NCBI RefSeq assembly: GCF_000004075.3
Contig: NC_026657.2
Location: 40,596,732 to 40,660,731 of the forward strand
DNA length: 64,000 nucleotides
Reading direction: 5' to 3'
DNA from: Cucumis sativus
Lineage: Eukaryota > Streptophyta > Magnoliopsida > Cucurbitales > Cucurbitaceae
Positions 1 to 12,000 of this stretch are shown in pieces. The position numbers were made by a program, and so were the translations under genes. Position 1 is the stretch's first letter. Every line of letters begins with the position of its first letter. A model generated the notes under the pieces. That model made no database searches, was not told the origin of the DNA, and was given only the letters and a program-made list of their open reading frames with translations.

Positions 1-66
1 GATAAATCCATATACGTATAATGTAATATTGTCAAGTAGCATCCAAAATATCTGTAGAGTTCTCAC

Positions 67-3000
67 AGTTAAACTTTCAATAGTTGTGCCGATAAATTCC
101 ATGGCTTTGTATGTTGCACCAGACACTGATATTTCACCAATAATCTGTAAGGTGCAAATAGTAGGCATAATTATGAGTGCAACATGAAAAGAAAGAAAGC
201 TAGGAGATAATATATATCATAAGCAAAAAGACTATGTAAGTGACAGTTTGAGATCTATTCCAAATCCTGGAAGGAGAGGAAAATTTTATGTTCCTGAATA
301 TGAAACCCCAGGAAGTATTTACGTTTTACATGAATTACTAAATAATATAATCTCCATCAACATCGTGAAAGATTTCAAATTTAATTTCATCTGATTTGCA
401 ATTTAATATTAAATTATATAATTGTTTCTTATAAAAAAATAATATAATCTCCATTAGCTTGTCTCTTCAAACATTTCTCAGGAATTACAATGATTTGTGG
501 GTCATATCATATGTGGTTCGTTAACTTTTTCTCCTCCAGTAACTAATAGGGCACAGTTTTGTTCGGTGCTTTCTTTCTTTCATTTAGAACATATATATAA
601 ATAATAGCATAACGTTATTCCTTCAAGAAAAAAATCCATATAAATTTTAACAGTAGCATTTCAAAATGCAATATAATAGTATAATACATTCATTTTACTT
701 GCTCTCTCATGCAGTAGAGTTAAAAACTTAAAATTATGATATGGTTGACATTTGTACATATGAACCACATATAAGTTAACCCTTCACAGTAGTTCATAGT
801 CATAGTTCAGGTAAATGTTTTCTAGAAATTGTAAGCCGATGATCTATAAGTGCAGACCTGTTTAAACATGTCCTACCAAGATGACAAGTCCTGATTGTAC
901 TTATAGAAATAAAATCGTGTAAAGAAACCGTATCTTACGATATGGTGGCACATGACCATCCAAAGAAACATAAATATCTTAGTATGGTTCGACTTACTTG
1001 CAAAATTAAGTCCTTCGCAAGTAAATAATCGGGCATTTCTCCATCCATGACAAACCTCAGAGTTGGAGGGACCTGCAATAAAGACAACAAATATTATGTA
1101 CTATCGGGACATATTACAATACTTCAATACAATTGCAAGTCTTCAAAGAATATCGTACAAGTATGTCGGAATAGTATGTGAAGAATCACAGGATATTAAA
1201 AGCACATCGGTCACAAATATTTCACACCGACATTAGTTTTATGTTCCAAAAAATGTACATGGAATTGATTGGTTTCTTAATACTGAGTCCAAGCAGCAAG
1301 TGTGCCATCGAATGGGAGTTATGCTCTTTCATGGATAAGTAGAATACCTCTTAAACAATGTCCCATTCGCAATTACGGTTTTCAATAATCAAATTTACAT
1401 TTCCAAAACAACCAGACTACATTATGTAATCTACTCACATAAGCACCAATATAAGTGTATAACTAAGCACACACAACAAGGGTGATCCTATAACATCAAT
1501 GTTAGAAGCAGAACGATGGAACTAAAATTTTGGCAGACCTTAAGAAGTGATTTGCCGGTGCCCAAAATAAATCCTGCATCAGTATTTCCAATTCCACTGG
1601 CAAATTGACCAAATGCACCAGCTGTACAGGTATGAGAGTCTGTACCAAGCAGGACCTGAAAACATCAACCATCCCAAATTTGATATTTATTGTAAAAGCA
1701 CAAACAAGAGTAAACCATAGGCAAAAGGATAACCTCCCCAGGCCTACAGTGACCTTCTTGAGCTAATGCAACATGGCAAACACCTTTGTAATCCGGGTTC
1801 ACCTGGTAAAAATATTAAACTTCAATTATTTAATGCACAAAAGAACAGCTATGGATAAATTAGTAACAGTAGATTTTCATACCCTAAAATCGCTAAGATC
1901 CTTAATATCATAAAAGTACTTGATATTTTGTTCTTTTGAGAAGTCTCTTAGAATGTCCACATTGCGGTTAGCACGTTCATCACTGGTAAATATGTAATGG
2001 TCAGGTATAATCACAACCTTTTCTCGGTCCCAAACCTTCAATAGGAAAATAGTTGAGTCACAATGACATTCAATGAGCACATTAACTCTAGTAGAAATAA
2101 AAGCTCAAACAAGGACGATGCACATGTACTCAGGGATTATTTAGATGAATACAATAATAACAAAGTCCATCCTGCTAAAATTATGAACTCAAGTTATAAA
2201 ACTCGTTACTTGGTCCAACCATATCTATAAAGCATAGAGTAAACCTCATTCCCATTAACGTACACCTCAAACTAAAATTAATTCACTTTCTTTTCCATTC
2301 TATTTTCTAATTCTCTGGCAAATTTTTATGTAGATATGAGTGAAGAACTTTTAAGCTCGGCCAGGATTTATGCAAGCAAATCCAATACCACCACAAAATT
2401 GCTTTGAACGAATCAGTGCATAAGCTCATTATTATTATTATCATCATCATCATCGTTTTTTCTCTTATAGAAACAACTTCAACTGAAATAAAAATGAAAG
2501 AATACAGAGACAAACAAAAATCACGCCCACCAAAAGTGGAAAGAATCTTAGAGGGACTCCAACTATACAAAATAGAGCCTAAAGAGTAGTTACAAAAAGT
2601 TTTTGATATCAAAGTCCAACGAGAAACATGCTATCTAACAAAAGGCCAAACCTCAAAATTACTCCTCTAAGGCCACCTAAATAACATGTTATTCCACTCC
2701 CTCCAAAAGAACAGCACATGACCCAGTCATCCATAAGAAGTCCCCGTTCCCACGAAAAGACAGATGGAGAAGGAATTTTCCAATTATATCACTATTAACC
2801 CTATGTTGAGCAAACGAGTACCGAGAATAGAACAAAATGGACCAACAAGTGAGGGAAGCATCCTTGCAAGCTGATCCATGACGTCTAAGCGCCCATGTAA
2901 AACTTGCCAAGTAAAAGACTTCACTTTCCTCCAAAGCACCAAAAAGACCAACTCAACATAGACGACCTGATTAAGCTGAGTTTCATTATTATTTACCCTA

Positions 3001-3719
3001 AACTTACACCGGGATACCCCTAACCTTCATTGCTATTTACCCTTTTTAATAGCAAAACTTCATATGAAGAAACGTGAACTTCCAGCATAACATTTGAGAA
3101 GTAAAATACCTTAGCGTTCTCTCCGAACTCCTTTTTAAAAATTCCAATAGAACCGGGGCCGCAAACATCGTGAGTCATCAAAACGTCGACATCAACCCAA
3201 ACATTTTCACCTGGGCTCAACTCAGTTTTTTGAGAAGCTTTAGCAAATATCTTTTCTGTCATAGTCATGGCTGTTTTGACCTGAAATCGATAGACAATAC
3301 ATAATCATCAATAACATTGCCTTTAATCCCAATCACAAAATAAAGGCCAATAAAAACACAGAAGAAAACCCAACAGAGCCAGAGGCGCTGGGCTTGCGTT
3401 CCGATTGTTGAGGCGTCATGACCGAACATATTTTCTTCGACACAGTTCTCTCACATCTCCGATAGGAAAACGGCAACGACGACGAAAAGGCAGCAACGTC
3501 CAAATCTTTCTGAAAACGCAAACAAAACATATACGGTTTAGAAATGGATTGAGCCAGTGTAAATAGAAACTGAAAGAAATAGAAGCTCTAAGGATAGAAA
3601 TGATGTTAGAACAGAAAATGAGTTTTTTGAATAGAAGAAGAGTTGGATCCCAAATGTATACGGACCTTGTTGGTTAAGAACGCAGTTGAGGTCAACGCAG
3701 CTGCGGTGGAAGCAGCCAT
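67..3719 (-). CDS. IIL1: 3-isopropylmalate dehydratase large subunit, chloroplastic (5' part, eight coding exons; 3' end outside window)
   Basis: Large subunit of isopropylmalate isomerase, which converts 2- to 3-isopropylmalate in plastid leucine synthesis and works with a small subunit. Coding exons on the minus strand: 3666-3719, 3375-3509, 3110-3280, 1883-2035, 1734-1802, 1539-1655, 998-1072, 67-144. All junctions are GT-AG and phase 0, giving 284 residues of about 510. The first two exons (63 residues, rich in Ala/Ser/Thr with basic residues) look like a transit peptide. The mature part starts near MTMTEKIFAKAS and carries VLMTHDVCGPGS, VVIIPDHYIFTSDERANRN and the aconitase-family segment LLGTDSHTCTAGAFGQFA. 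The remaining Fe-S cluster cysteines expected of the family lie in the missing half. The ATG at 3719 opens the first spliced frame. The intron after exon 3 is about 1.07 kb and holds a LINE relic. The family call is firm; the exon edges are inferred. Confidence 0.93.
2420..2960 (-). mobile_element. Degenerate 3' end of a LINE-type (non-LTR) retrotransposon in intron 3 of IIL1
   Basis: Read on the minus strand with frameshifts, this stretch gives the pieces KVKSFTWQVLHGRLD, LPSLVGPFC and, nearer the tail (about 2555-2612), SKTFCNYSLGSILYSWSP. These resemble the zf-RVT (reverse-transcriptase-associated zinc finger) C-terminus of plant LINEs as I remember it. Stops and frameshifts show it is dead. 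The tail ends in a fragment resembling TTGAAGTTGTTTCTATAAGAG, followed by a trinucleotide microsatellite (ATC/ATT, about 2428-2455), as is common for LINE 3' ends. It lies in the same orientation as the host gene. Confidence 0.65.
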
Positions 3720-4069
3720 GGATACAAATGTTGAGCTAGAAAAAAGAAAGGGAGAGAAGATTTCTCCTCACCGGCGGAGAAATGATGCTGAGGGATATGG
3801 AGAAGGCGGCGTCAGTTGGTTGAGCTTTGCAAATTGTGAACTACAATTTTCTATAGGGAAGTAAGAAAAAGATGATAAAATACAAAAGAATATAAATGGT
3901 AAACTGTTTTTTTCCTATTTTTACAATTGTCAATGAATAACTTTTTCTTCTTTTTGGGTTTTAGGGTAAAAAATAAAAGAGGGTTCTTTTTAGGAAAAAT
4001 ATTTGCATTTTGGAGTAAAATGAAAAGAATTTGGACAGAAATTCCACCAGTCAATGACACCTCAACAGC

Positions 4070-4075
4070 CACGTG
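4070..4075. promoter_or_regulatory. G-box (CACGTG) upstream of IIL1
   Basis: A palindromic CACGTG sits about 350 bp upstream of the IIL1 start codon, in the context CCACGTGG. This is the core bound by plant bZIP and bHLH factors. Its position fits a proximal promoter, but function is not shown by the sequence. Confidence 0.35.
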
Positions 4076-5925
4076 GACAATACTCAACTCATTAATCAGC
4101 TTTTGTTTCTTTCGTTTGTTGGTATTGGTTCCTATTGGGGGGATGGATTGCATTTTAAAAGCTGCAGTTTTTTTTTTTTTTCTTTAAAGAACAAAAACGT
4201 TTTGATTTTGTTAAATTATTGGTGAATGATATTGAATTTATGAATTAGATTTGTGAGTTAGCTTAATCTTAATAGGTTATTAGTTAATTATTCTTGTGTT
4301 GTTTAAGTATGAAGCAAAAATTATGAGATAAATAATTTGGCTTATTTGTTAATATATACTTTTGGGATTAAGTGATAAATGAATTGGGTGCCTTTTAGAA
4401 AATATTTACAAAATTAGGGCAGGGTAGAAAATTATTCTAAAAGTCCTACTACTAACCTAACTTTTCAATTTTCATATAATAATATTAGAGTATAAAATAT
4501 TTTAAAATTGTTTAAATAAATTTAGATATGAAATGTCGTGAATCACCACGATCAACTAAGGCTATTTTAGATTATAGCCATCCGCTAATAAATCTCCATT
4601 TGTAATTGAAATTCTAAAATATTTATATTAGGAATTTTACGAAACTTTTGGAAGTATATGAACGTTTTTAAAAAATAATTTAGTTCTTCCATTATAATGG
4701 TAATTGACCTATAAGTTAATATCTTACTATGGATTCAATAGTTATCTCATAAAGATAACAATAAGTACTATAATTAAGTACTTGCTTTTATTGTAATTCT
4801 AAACGAGCTGATCCGTTTAAATCCCTCTTTTTGCTACAATGTTCATTATTTGCATTTTTACTATAAAAAGAGATTGTTTCATGGAAATAAATATTAAATG
4901 TCTTAAATTTAAATATCATAGTTTTAAGTGTTTGTGAATAAATAATATTTGAGATATAATATATGGCCATTTTCATAAATAACAAAAAATTGAAACTACA
5001 AAAAGGTAAGAAAATTTATAATTGGAGAGTGAGTGATTTGAATTTAACAACTCTTGTTTTCGAAAACATACAATCAGTTGAGTTTATACGTAATTAGTCG
5101 ATATTAATCAATTATACTCTTGTAAAAATCCCAAAATTTTGGATTATATATGAAAATAAAAAAGTATAATAAATGATATTGGAATTTTAATATTCCTTAA
5201 ACAATATTATTATGGGATTTATAAGTGAAATCCTCAAAAAATCGAACAATATTTAGTATAGGTCTCAAATTCCATAACAACTTTCTTTATCTTTAATATA
5301 TTAAAAGTTGTGTAGGGAATAATCATTTTTTGACGATTTTATTCCTTGTATACTTTAAAATAAATATTAATCATTGTTTAAATTAAAAAAATTGTGAATT
5401 ATATTATTTTATAATTGATTTATAATCTGTTTTCATTTGTCTTATATAAATAATAAATTCAATTATTATCTTTTCAAATTCTTAACTTCATTTTGTAGAA
5501 TATAAAAAGTTTTTTATCTATTTATTTCAATAATTTAATTTTTAAAAATTAAAAATGTATATTTAATGATAAGATTAAAAGGATGAAAACAAGTCATTTG
5601 TAATTCATGCATTTTTTTTAAAGAAGTTTATATGAATTATATTATTTTATAAATTATCTATTATTTGTTTGATATAAAAAATAAAATCAATATTAAATTA
5701 TCTTTTCAAATTATTAACTTTATTATTTGAATGTGAAATGTTTTTCTCTATTTATTTCATTAATTAACTTCTAAAAATTACGAACATGATGAGATTTCAA
5801 ATAAAAAAGAAAACACCTCATATTCCTTGAGCTTTCTAAATATTAAGTAAGGATTATTTTTTAAAATTCTTAAATTTATTGAGAAATTTTAAAAATAAAA
5901 AAATTGAAAAACTATTTATCCCACG

Positions 5926-6017
5926 CCAAAATTTTAATAAGTTTAGAAGTATCAATAACCAAAATTTTAGCCCAAAATTTTAATAAGTTTAGAAGTATCA
6001 ATAACCAAAATTTTAGC
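5926..6017. repeat. 46-bp tandem duplication
   Basis: The unit beginning CCAAAATTTTAATAAGTTTA occurs at 5926 and again at 5972 with essentially no differences, so it is a recent direct duplication with a 46-bp period. The phrase CCAAAATTTTAGCCCAAA closes each copy. No gene is affected. Confidence 0.9.
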
Positions 6018-7223
6018 CCAAACACAAAGTATCATCGTTTTATCGTTTTTTCTGTAAATACTTTATATTTTCTTCCATTTATGTAAATTCCCTAATTTAT
6101 GTAAAGGTTTTCATCTACTTGTTTCAATAATTTAATTTTTAAAAAACATTATTTTATATTTAGGAGATTTTAAAAAATCATTGTAATAATTTATTTTTTT
6201 CAACTATATATAAATACATCTTTTCAATCATTTTCTTACAAACATTTATATGTGTTTTTCCTATGCTAAAGGTTTTTTTTTTTCTTATATAATATATGAT
6301 ACAATATAATATTGATGGATCAAATTCACAAAATATATGTTGGACAGAATGTTAATACTCGATGATTTTAGAGAAATATAGTAGAAAATGATATAATGTC
6401 ATTCATTACAATATAGATTTGTCTCTCTTTGTAGCTGAAAATAAACTAACCGTTTTTCTTTCTTTCTTCTTCTCCATTTTCCGGGATGGTTCAAGTTCAA
6501 GTTTAAGGTGTATTTTATTGTTTCTCTTTTTTTTTTGTCACATTTTATTTTAAGATTTGAATTGTTCTATTACATTAAATTTGTGAAGTCACGTTTATTA
6601 AATTTGTTTCTATATCACATTTAGAACTATATTTTGTTGTGCACAATTAACGTGAACATGTAACCTTATATTTTTTCAAGTGACATTCATAGAAAATTGT
6701 TGCAATGTATCAATAACGAATAAGAAGTAGATGTTTTGAGACTCATTGTTAGGGTTGAAGTGTAATTTATCACTTTGTATATATTAATGTTTACTTATAA
6801 ATTAAAACTGTAATATTTTGTTTAATTTCATTTGAAAATATTCTTAGCGCTAAAAAACAATGTAGCTTCATTTATCATCAAAGTGTATTAGTATATATTT
6901 ACGAAGTTCGTAGTTTGAATCTTTATATTCAATTAAACTAAAAAAATTTACTCTTCATGACATATTATTTTGTTTAATTAATAATATTTAAATATAAAAA
7001 ATCAACAATATAATTTTATGTGAGAAATGTATCTAAAAAAAAGTACTTTTTAGATAGTTGTTATTTATAAATTATAAGTTTAATTAGTTTCAAAGTGTGA
7101 ATTTGCGAATTTGTTTATAAGGAATAGATTTAAATCCAATATGGTTTTGTTAATTTTGTTAAGAAAAAGGGTTTATTATGTTAAGGAATATCCCAATTTA
7201 AAAGTCATTTGTGAAATTGTGAA

Positions 7224-7248
7224 CCGAGTGGCCCATTGGGTTACTCGG
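7224..7248. repeat. 25-nt inverted repeat (hairpin-forming)
   Basis: CCGAGTGGCCCA at 7224-7235 can pair with TGGGTTACTCGG at 7237-7248. As RNA this gives 12 pairs, two of them G-U, around a single central base (in practice a 3-nt loop). It is GC-rich within very AT-rich surroundings. No transcript is evident around it. Confidence 0.7.
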
Positions 7249-8730
7249 AAACAGAATAATAATTTTTTCTTTCTCATTTGTTTTAGTATTATTCTTTAAT
7301 AATTTTATTTATTTACTTTTAAAATCCCAACAACTTTGGGATCTTTTAGTTCCAAATATGGCAGTTTAGATATTTCTCAAACAATATTATAATAATCATA
7401 TGGCAGTTTAGATTTTTTTCTGCTTTATTTTTCTTATTTACGTTTCTCAATTTCATTTTGTTAATTTTGAAACTTAAATTCATCTATGTGTACTTAAGGA
7501 CATTAACTATATTTGATCAGGGTAGATTTATTGAATTAGTTGAAAAATAAATTTAAATTAAGTTTTTTCTATAATTGCTGTTAAAAAATATATCAACCAA
7601 TATAATTTAGAGGCATTTTTAAAAAGGAAGATAAATTAAAATATTTATCAAATTTTTTTATTCCATAGTTGAATAGATCGATATTATTACTAACTATTAA
7701 TTCTATTGATAGAATAGTCATTGAAGGTTTGTTATTGATATAGTCACAAATTTTGGTATAATTTTGAATATTTTGTCAATTTTGACAATTTCTCTGTCAT
7801 TTATCCATCATCAATGCTATAATTTGACAATTTCGCTATCATTTATCCATCATCAAATATTCACATCGGCACCTCCATGATAATTTACCCATCATCAAAC
7901 ATCCACATCAGCACCTAACGGTCTAGTAAGCATTCCACTTCATCGTTTAACGGTTTAGTAAGTATTCCGTTAAGTTAACTCTCGGATCATCAAAGTGTTT
8001 GTTTTAAAATGACCAAGTAGTCATTAGTTTTAAATGTTAGAGACTAAAAGTGCATTTTACCCTTTAATACATCTATAACTATAAAAAAATGTTTATTTTT
8101 TTTAATTTCAAGAGTCATGTTTGAAGATTAGAAGTTTGGTTCGAAGGAATACAATGCATTTTGTTTAAAACAATTTAAAATTTTAAATGTTGCAATGTAT
8201 TGTCTTGTAAAATTACATCGTAGAAAAGTTTGAATTTTTCTCAAACCAATACCAACCAAACCTCTTTTAACCCTGAATTAAATCAAGTTAGTTGGTTTAA
8301 TTAATCTCTTCATCCACAAACGGCTTTGTCTGTTGATGCTAATGCTAAAAGCTCTAACTACTATTTAAAGGAATAAAGAAGATGATTTTGTTTCAACAAA
8401 ACCTACAAAAAGTGCATCACATGACACCAAAAAGGTCAAGCCAATCAGAAACGCAGTCATTCTCCAAATCACCATTTGAAGAATATAGACCATAAACACT
8501 ATCTTTTTAGGTTAAAGACTATACCAAACAGAATAATAATTCAATCTCAAACTTTATGGTATATTTTACTTTATACATTAATCAATTAAATGACTGCCAA
8601 TTACTAATCCCTAATTTTGGTCATTTTCCTTATCGAACCAGCTAGAGAATTAAATCAAATAAAGTAAAATTGAGATAAAGAAAAAACCCATAAAAAATCT
8701 CAAACTAATTAATGTATTTATGTGGAGAGA

Positions 8731-8740
8731 TTATATATAC
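8731..8740 (+). promoter_or_regulatory. Probable TATA box of the CLSY gene
   Basis: TTATATATAC lies about 340 bp before the main ATG and is followed, within about 130 bp, by a pyrimidine-rich leader with CT and CTTT runs (about 8870-8925). Both are typical of plant core promoters and 5' leaders. If correct, transcription would start near 8760-8770. Confidence 0.45.
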
Positions 8741-8792
8741 ATAGAGAGAAAATCGTGTTTTAAATAAAAAATTTGTAGTGAATTTTTAACAA

Positions 8793-8798
8793 ATGTAA
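8793..8798 (+). promoter_or_regulatory. Minimal upstream ORF (ATG directly followed by TAA) in the CLSY leader
   Basis: The sequence ATGTAA lies downstream of the putative TATA box and 283 bp before the main start. An AUG-stop element of this kind is known in plants to stall ribosomes on some leaders, best known from boron-responsive transcripts. Whether it lies in the mature leader depends on the true transcription start. Confidence 0.35.
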
Positions 8799-8847
8799 CG
8801 CAACTTGGCCGTAAAGTCCAAAAATCGTCGATTCCTCTTCTCCCTGC

Positions 8848-9078
8848 ATGCTTTTCGCTTCGCGCCTTCCTTTCTCTCTCTCTCTCTCCTTTGCTTTTCT
8901 TTCTTTCTTTCTTCTTCTTCTCTATCTTACTCAGCGTCAGAACTTCCCGCTTAATCTCTATGAACAGTTCCAATCATTTTCTTCTGATTTACTCACATTT
9001 GATGTGTTTCATACGATTCGCATTCTGTTTTTCCTCACTCTTCGTGTGATTCTTGTGTTTAATTTCAACGTAGTGTGA
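8848..9078 (+). other. 76-codon upstream ORF ending 2 nt before the CLSY start codon
   Basis: An ATG at 8848 opens a frame that closes with TGA at 9076-9078, two bases before the main ATG at 9081. The predicted peptide is Phe/Leu/Ser-rich because it reads a CT-rich leader, so it is probably not a conserved protein. Another, out-of-frame uORF starts at 8960 and ends near 9049. If the leader is unspliced and starts near 8765, these frames would reduce initiation at the main AUG. Confidence 0.4.
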
Positions 9079-9080
9079 AA

Positions 9081-12000
9081 ATGGTTGATTATAGTTTACC
9101 AGTATCGAAGAGAACGAGGTTGAGACGAGCTATGAGTGGAATGGAGCATTTGGAGCAGAGGAGGAAGAGGAGGAGGAAAAGCAGATCGGATTCCAGCAGT
9201 GATAATGTTCGAGGTAAAGCTTTGCGTGGTAAGAGGGTTTATGATTGGGAACATTCTAGTGTTAATCGAACACTGAAGAAGGATTGTGATGATTGTGATG
9301 ATTGTGATGATAGTGATGGGGATAGCTTAGAAGTAATTGATGCTCTAACATTTGGTAAAGAAGGTGGGGATTCGGTTACATTTGTAGGTTCTGAGAGTTC
9401 GGGGTTGAAGAATGTTAAAGAATTTTATTCGAAGGGGAATGCTGATTTTATTGATTTGGAGGATGATGTTATTTTGTTAGATGAGGATGAGGGATTTGAA
9501 TCTGTGAACTCTATGTGTTCATTTTCAAAGGGAAAAGAGGGTGAAGAGATATCTCCAGATAAGAGTGTGGGGGGAAGTGATTGTTTGAACTGTAATGGTT
9601 GTGAGAGTGGTGGTTGCTCATCCAAGACTGAGCCAACGTGTTCTTCGGATGATGCTGTAGATGAGTCCACTGAATTCGTATCCTCAAGTGAAGAGGAGTT
9701 TGACGACTCTAGTGATAGAAATTACGAATTAGAAGAATCGGACGGGTTAAATTCAGAGTCCTCTAGTTCAGAAGATGAGAAGTATCATGGAAGTTACTAT
9801 GGAGAAATAGGAGAGACATGGGAGAGAAAGGAGAGAACGAAAAAAGAAAATTTGCTTGAAGGTGGACTAAGAAGGAAAGCTTTTGGCTTAGATATATTTG
9901 TTGATTTTGACGAGGATGGACATAAGAAAAATGATGAGATTGGTGAACAGGTTAACTGTATTGCACGAAGAACACGTTCACAGTTTGGTTTTAGGACTAG
10001 GAAAATAAATACCAATCTTGGAACTGTCAGTCAGCCATTCAATGTTGATGAGGAAGACTCGGATGTTCAGTGTGATGAGAAAGAAGTAGGTTCTTCATCA
10101 AGGCATGACAGTGATAGTACTACTGGTGATTCTTGTGATAGTGGTAGTACTACTGGTGATGAAATTTACAAGCCATGGGGCTGGAATAGTAGTAAAAAGA
10201 AAACTCAGTTCAACAATCAAAGTAATGATGATGATTTCTTATCTGAACAAAAAGATGATAGCTTCTTATCTGAGAAAAAAGATGATGATACTAACAAGGT
10301 TGGGAGTTTTCATGTGGGGAGTAAACTTCAGAACAGTAGAAGCTCACCTGAAACAAATAAACACAATCGGAGCATAGATTTTCAGAAGGTTTGTCCAGAG
10401 AATGGCCATGAATTTCGTGATATTGTTAGAACAAAAGGCCGTGGTAGGCCGAGAGGTATTGATGTTTTCAATATTCTTATAGAATCCATAATTGCGGACA
10501 AAGAACTGCCTTCAGTTGAGTTAGATCATCCTACAAGTCAACTCTCCCAAATGCCTCTTCCTTTGAAGTTTGGATTGATGGAATCACGTCTTCCAGAGAA
10601 GTCAGAAGAAGAAAAAGAATTGGACAAACTCTGGGCGGAACTTGACTTTGCTATCAGATCCAGCGAGATTGGGCTGGTGGATTGTAATACAGTAAGTCCA
10701 TTCTATAGGAATGGATTAAAGCTTGTTATGTTTTATTATTTACTTTATGAGATCACTTGCCTTTGGCACTTCATAATATTATTTTGTTTGTGTGATATAT
10801 CTTTGCTTTCTTTTGGAAATTACATTTGTTACTATTTTCATCATTTATGCAGATTGGAAAGTCTGTATTATTTGAAGTTGTCGATTCGTTCTATAATTTT
10901 CAGCTATTTTAGATCTGAGAGTTTTTCCAATAATGAATTGTCCGTTTGTTAGATTTCCCACCTGGAGGCAGCAACAGATATAGGTATTTTATAAAAAGAC
11001 ACGAGTTTCCAGATATTAAAAATTTCTTACTCTAATTTTTTTTGCCTACGAACCAAAACCTTGGGACACTTCTTGAAAAGATTTTGACCTAATTATTTAT
11101 GCTTTTCTCTGAATTTCTCAATTCTAGCTGCCTTCTAGAGATTGCATATTTTTTAGCTCAAGATAGACCTGTCATCTCAAAATCACATGGAAATGAATGT
11201 AACAGTCAACAGAAGAACGGGTGTAAATCTGATTTGTGAATATATTACGAAAAGCCACTAAATGCATTGATATAGTTGCACAAATAGGTTGATAAATTCT
11301 ATACTATACAGATATTCCTTCCTCCTTTGCTCTATTTAGGAGTCAATATCACTTTATTTGCACTAATGAATACCATTCTCCAAATTTCTGTTACAAATGG
11401 TTATTATACACCATGCACTAATTAAAAATTGTAAAGTTAATGATCCATATTGGTTTGCAGGTTGAACATGAAGATGCATTTCCTTCAAAGCTTGAGCAAG
11501 TGGATCTGTGTCTTCGCGGTGATCATCAGCTCATACTTGATGAACAAATTGGACTTAAATGCAGATGCTGTTCATATGTCAAATTGGAAATCAGGAATAT
11601 TGCACCTTCTTTTGTGAGTCATCTATCTCTCTGTTTATATATGTACGTAGTTCTTCTCAGAAGTATTTTTTTTTTCTATGTATCACCAATCACGTATATT
11701 TTTTTTCTTTTGTTTTCTTAAGTCTTTTTTTTCTGAGTAATCTGTAAATGACTGGATAGCAAACCTAATGTAGTAACCTAGTTTCCTGTCTATTCTTTTA
11801 TTTTACTAATCTGGCTCTTATGATGGGTTGAATGATGATTACATCTTCATCTTCAGTGGACAGGAATTCTATGCTATATTTAAAAATGATTTACTTATTC
11901 CTTTTTTAACAGGAGAAGAAGTGCCCATTTGTTATCTTAAATAGAAAATTTTAGTTCCTACATCAGAAACCATTAGGAGCAATCTGCTTCAATAAAGTTA

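Larger units (their letters stand above)
3720..8720. other. AT-rich spacer between the divergent IIL1 and CLSY genes
   Basis: About 5 kb with no recognisable gene. It holds a poly-T run near 4167-4181, a 46-bp tandem duplication near 5926-6017, a 25-nt inverted repeat at 7224-7248, and degenerate copies of a TTTATCCATCATCAA-type phrase at about 7795-7905 that look like old repetitive DNA. The short open frames here are low-complexity and show no family motif. Confidence 0.6.

Noticed and set aside
2307-2612. A 101-codon frame read as an independent gene
   Set aside because: It is part of the decayed LINE 3' end and microsatellite within IIL1 intron 3.
7224-7248. microRNA precursor
   Set aside because: The stem is only 12 bp, far shorter than a plant miRNA foldback, with no extended pairing in the flanks.
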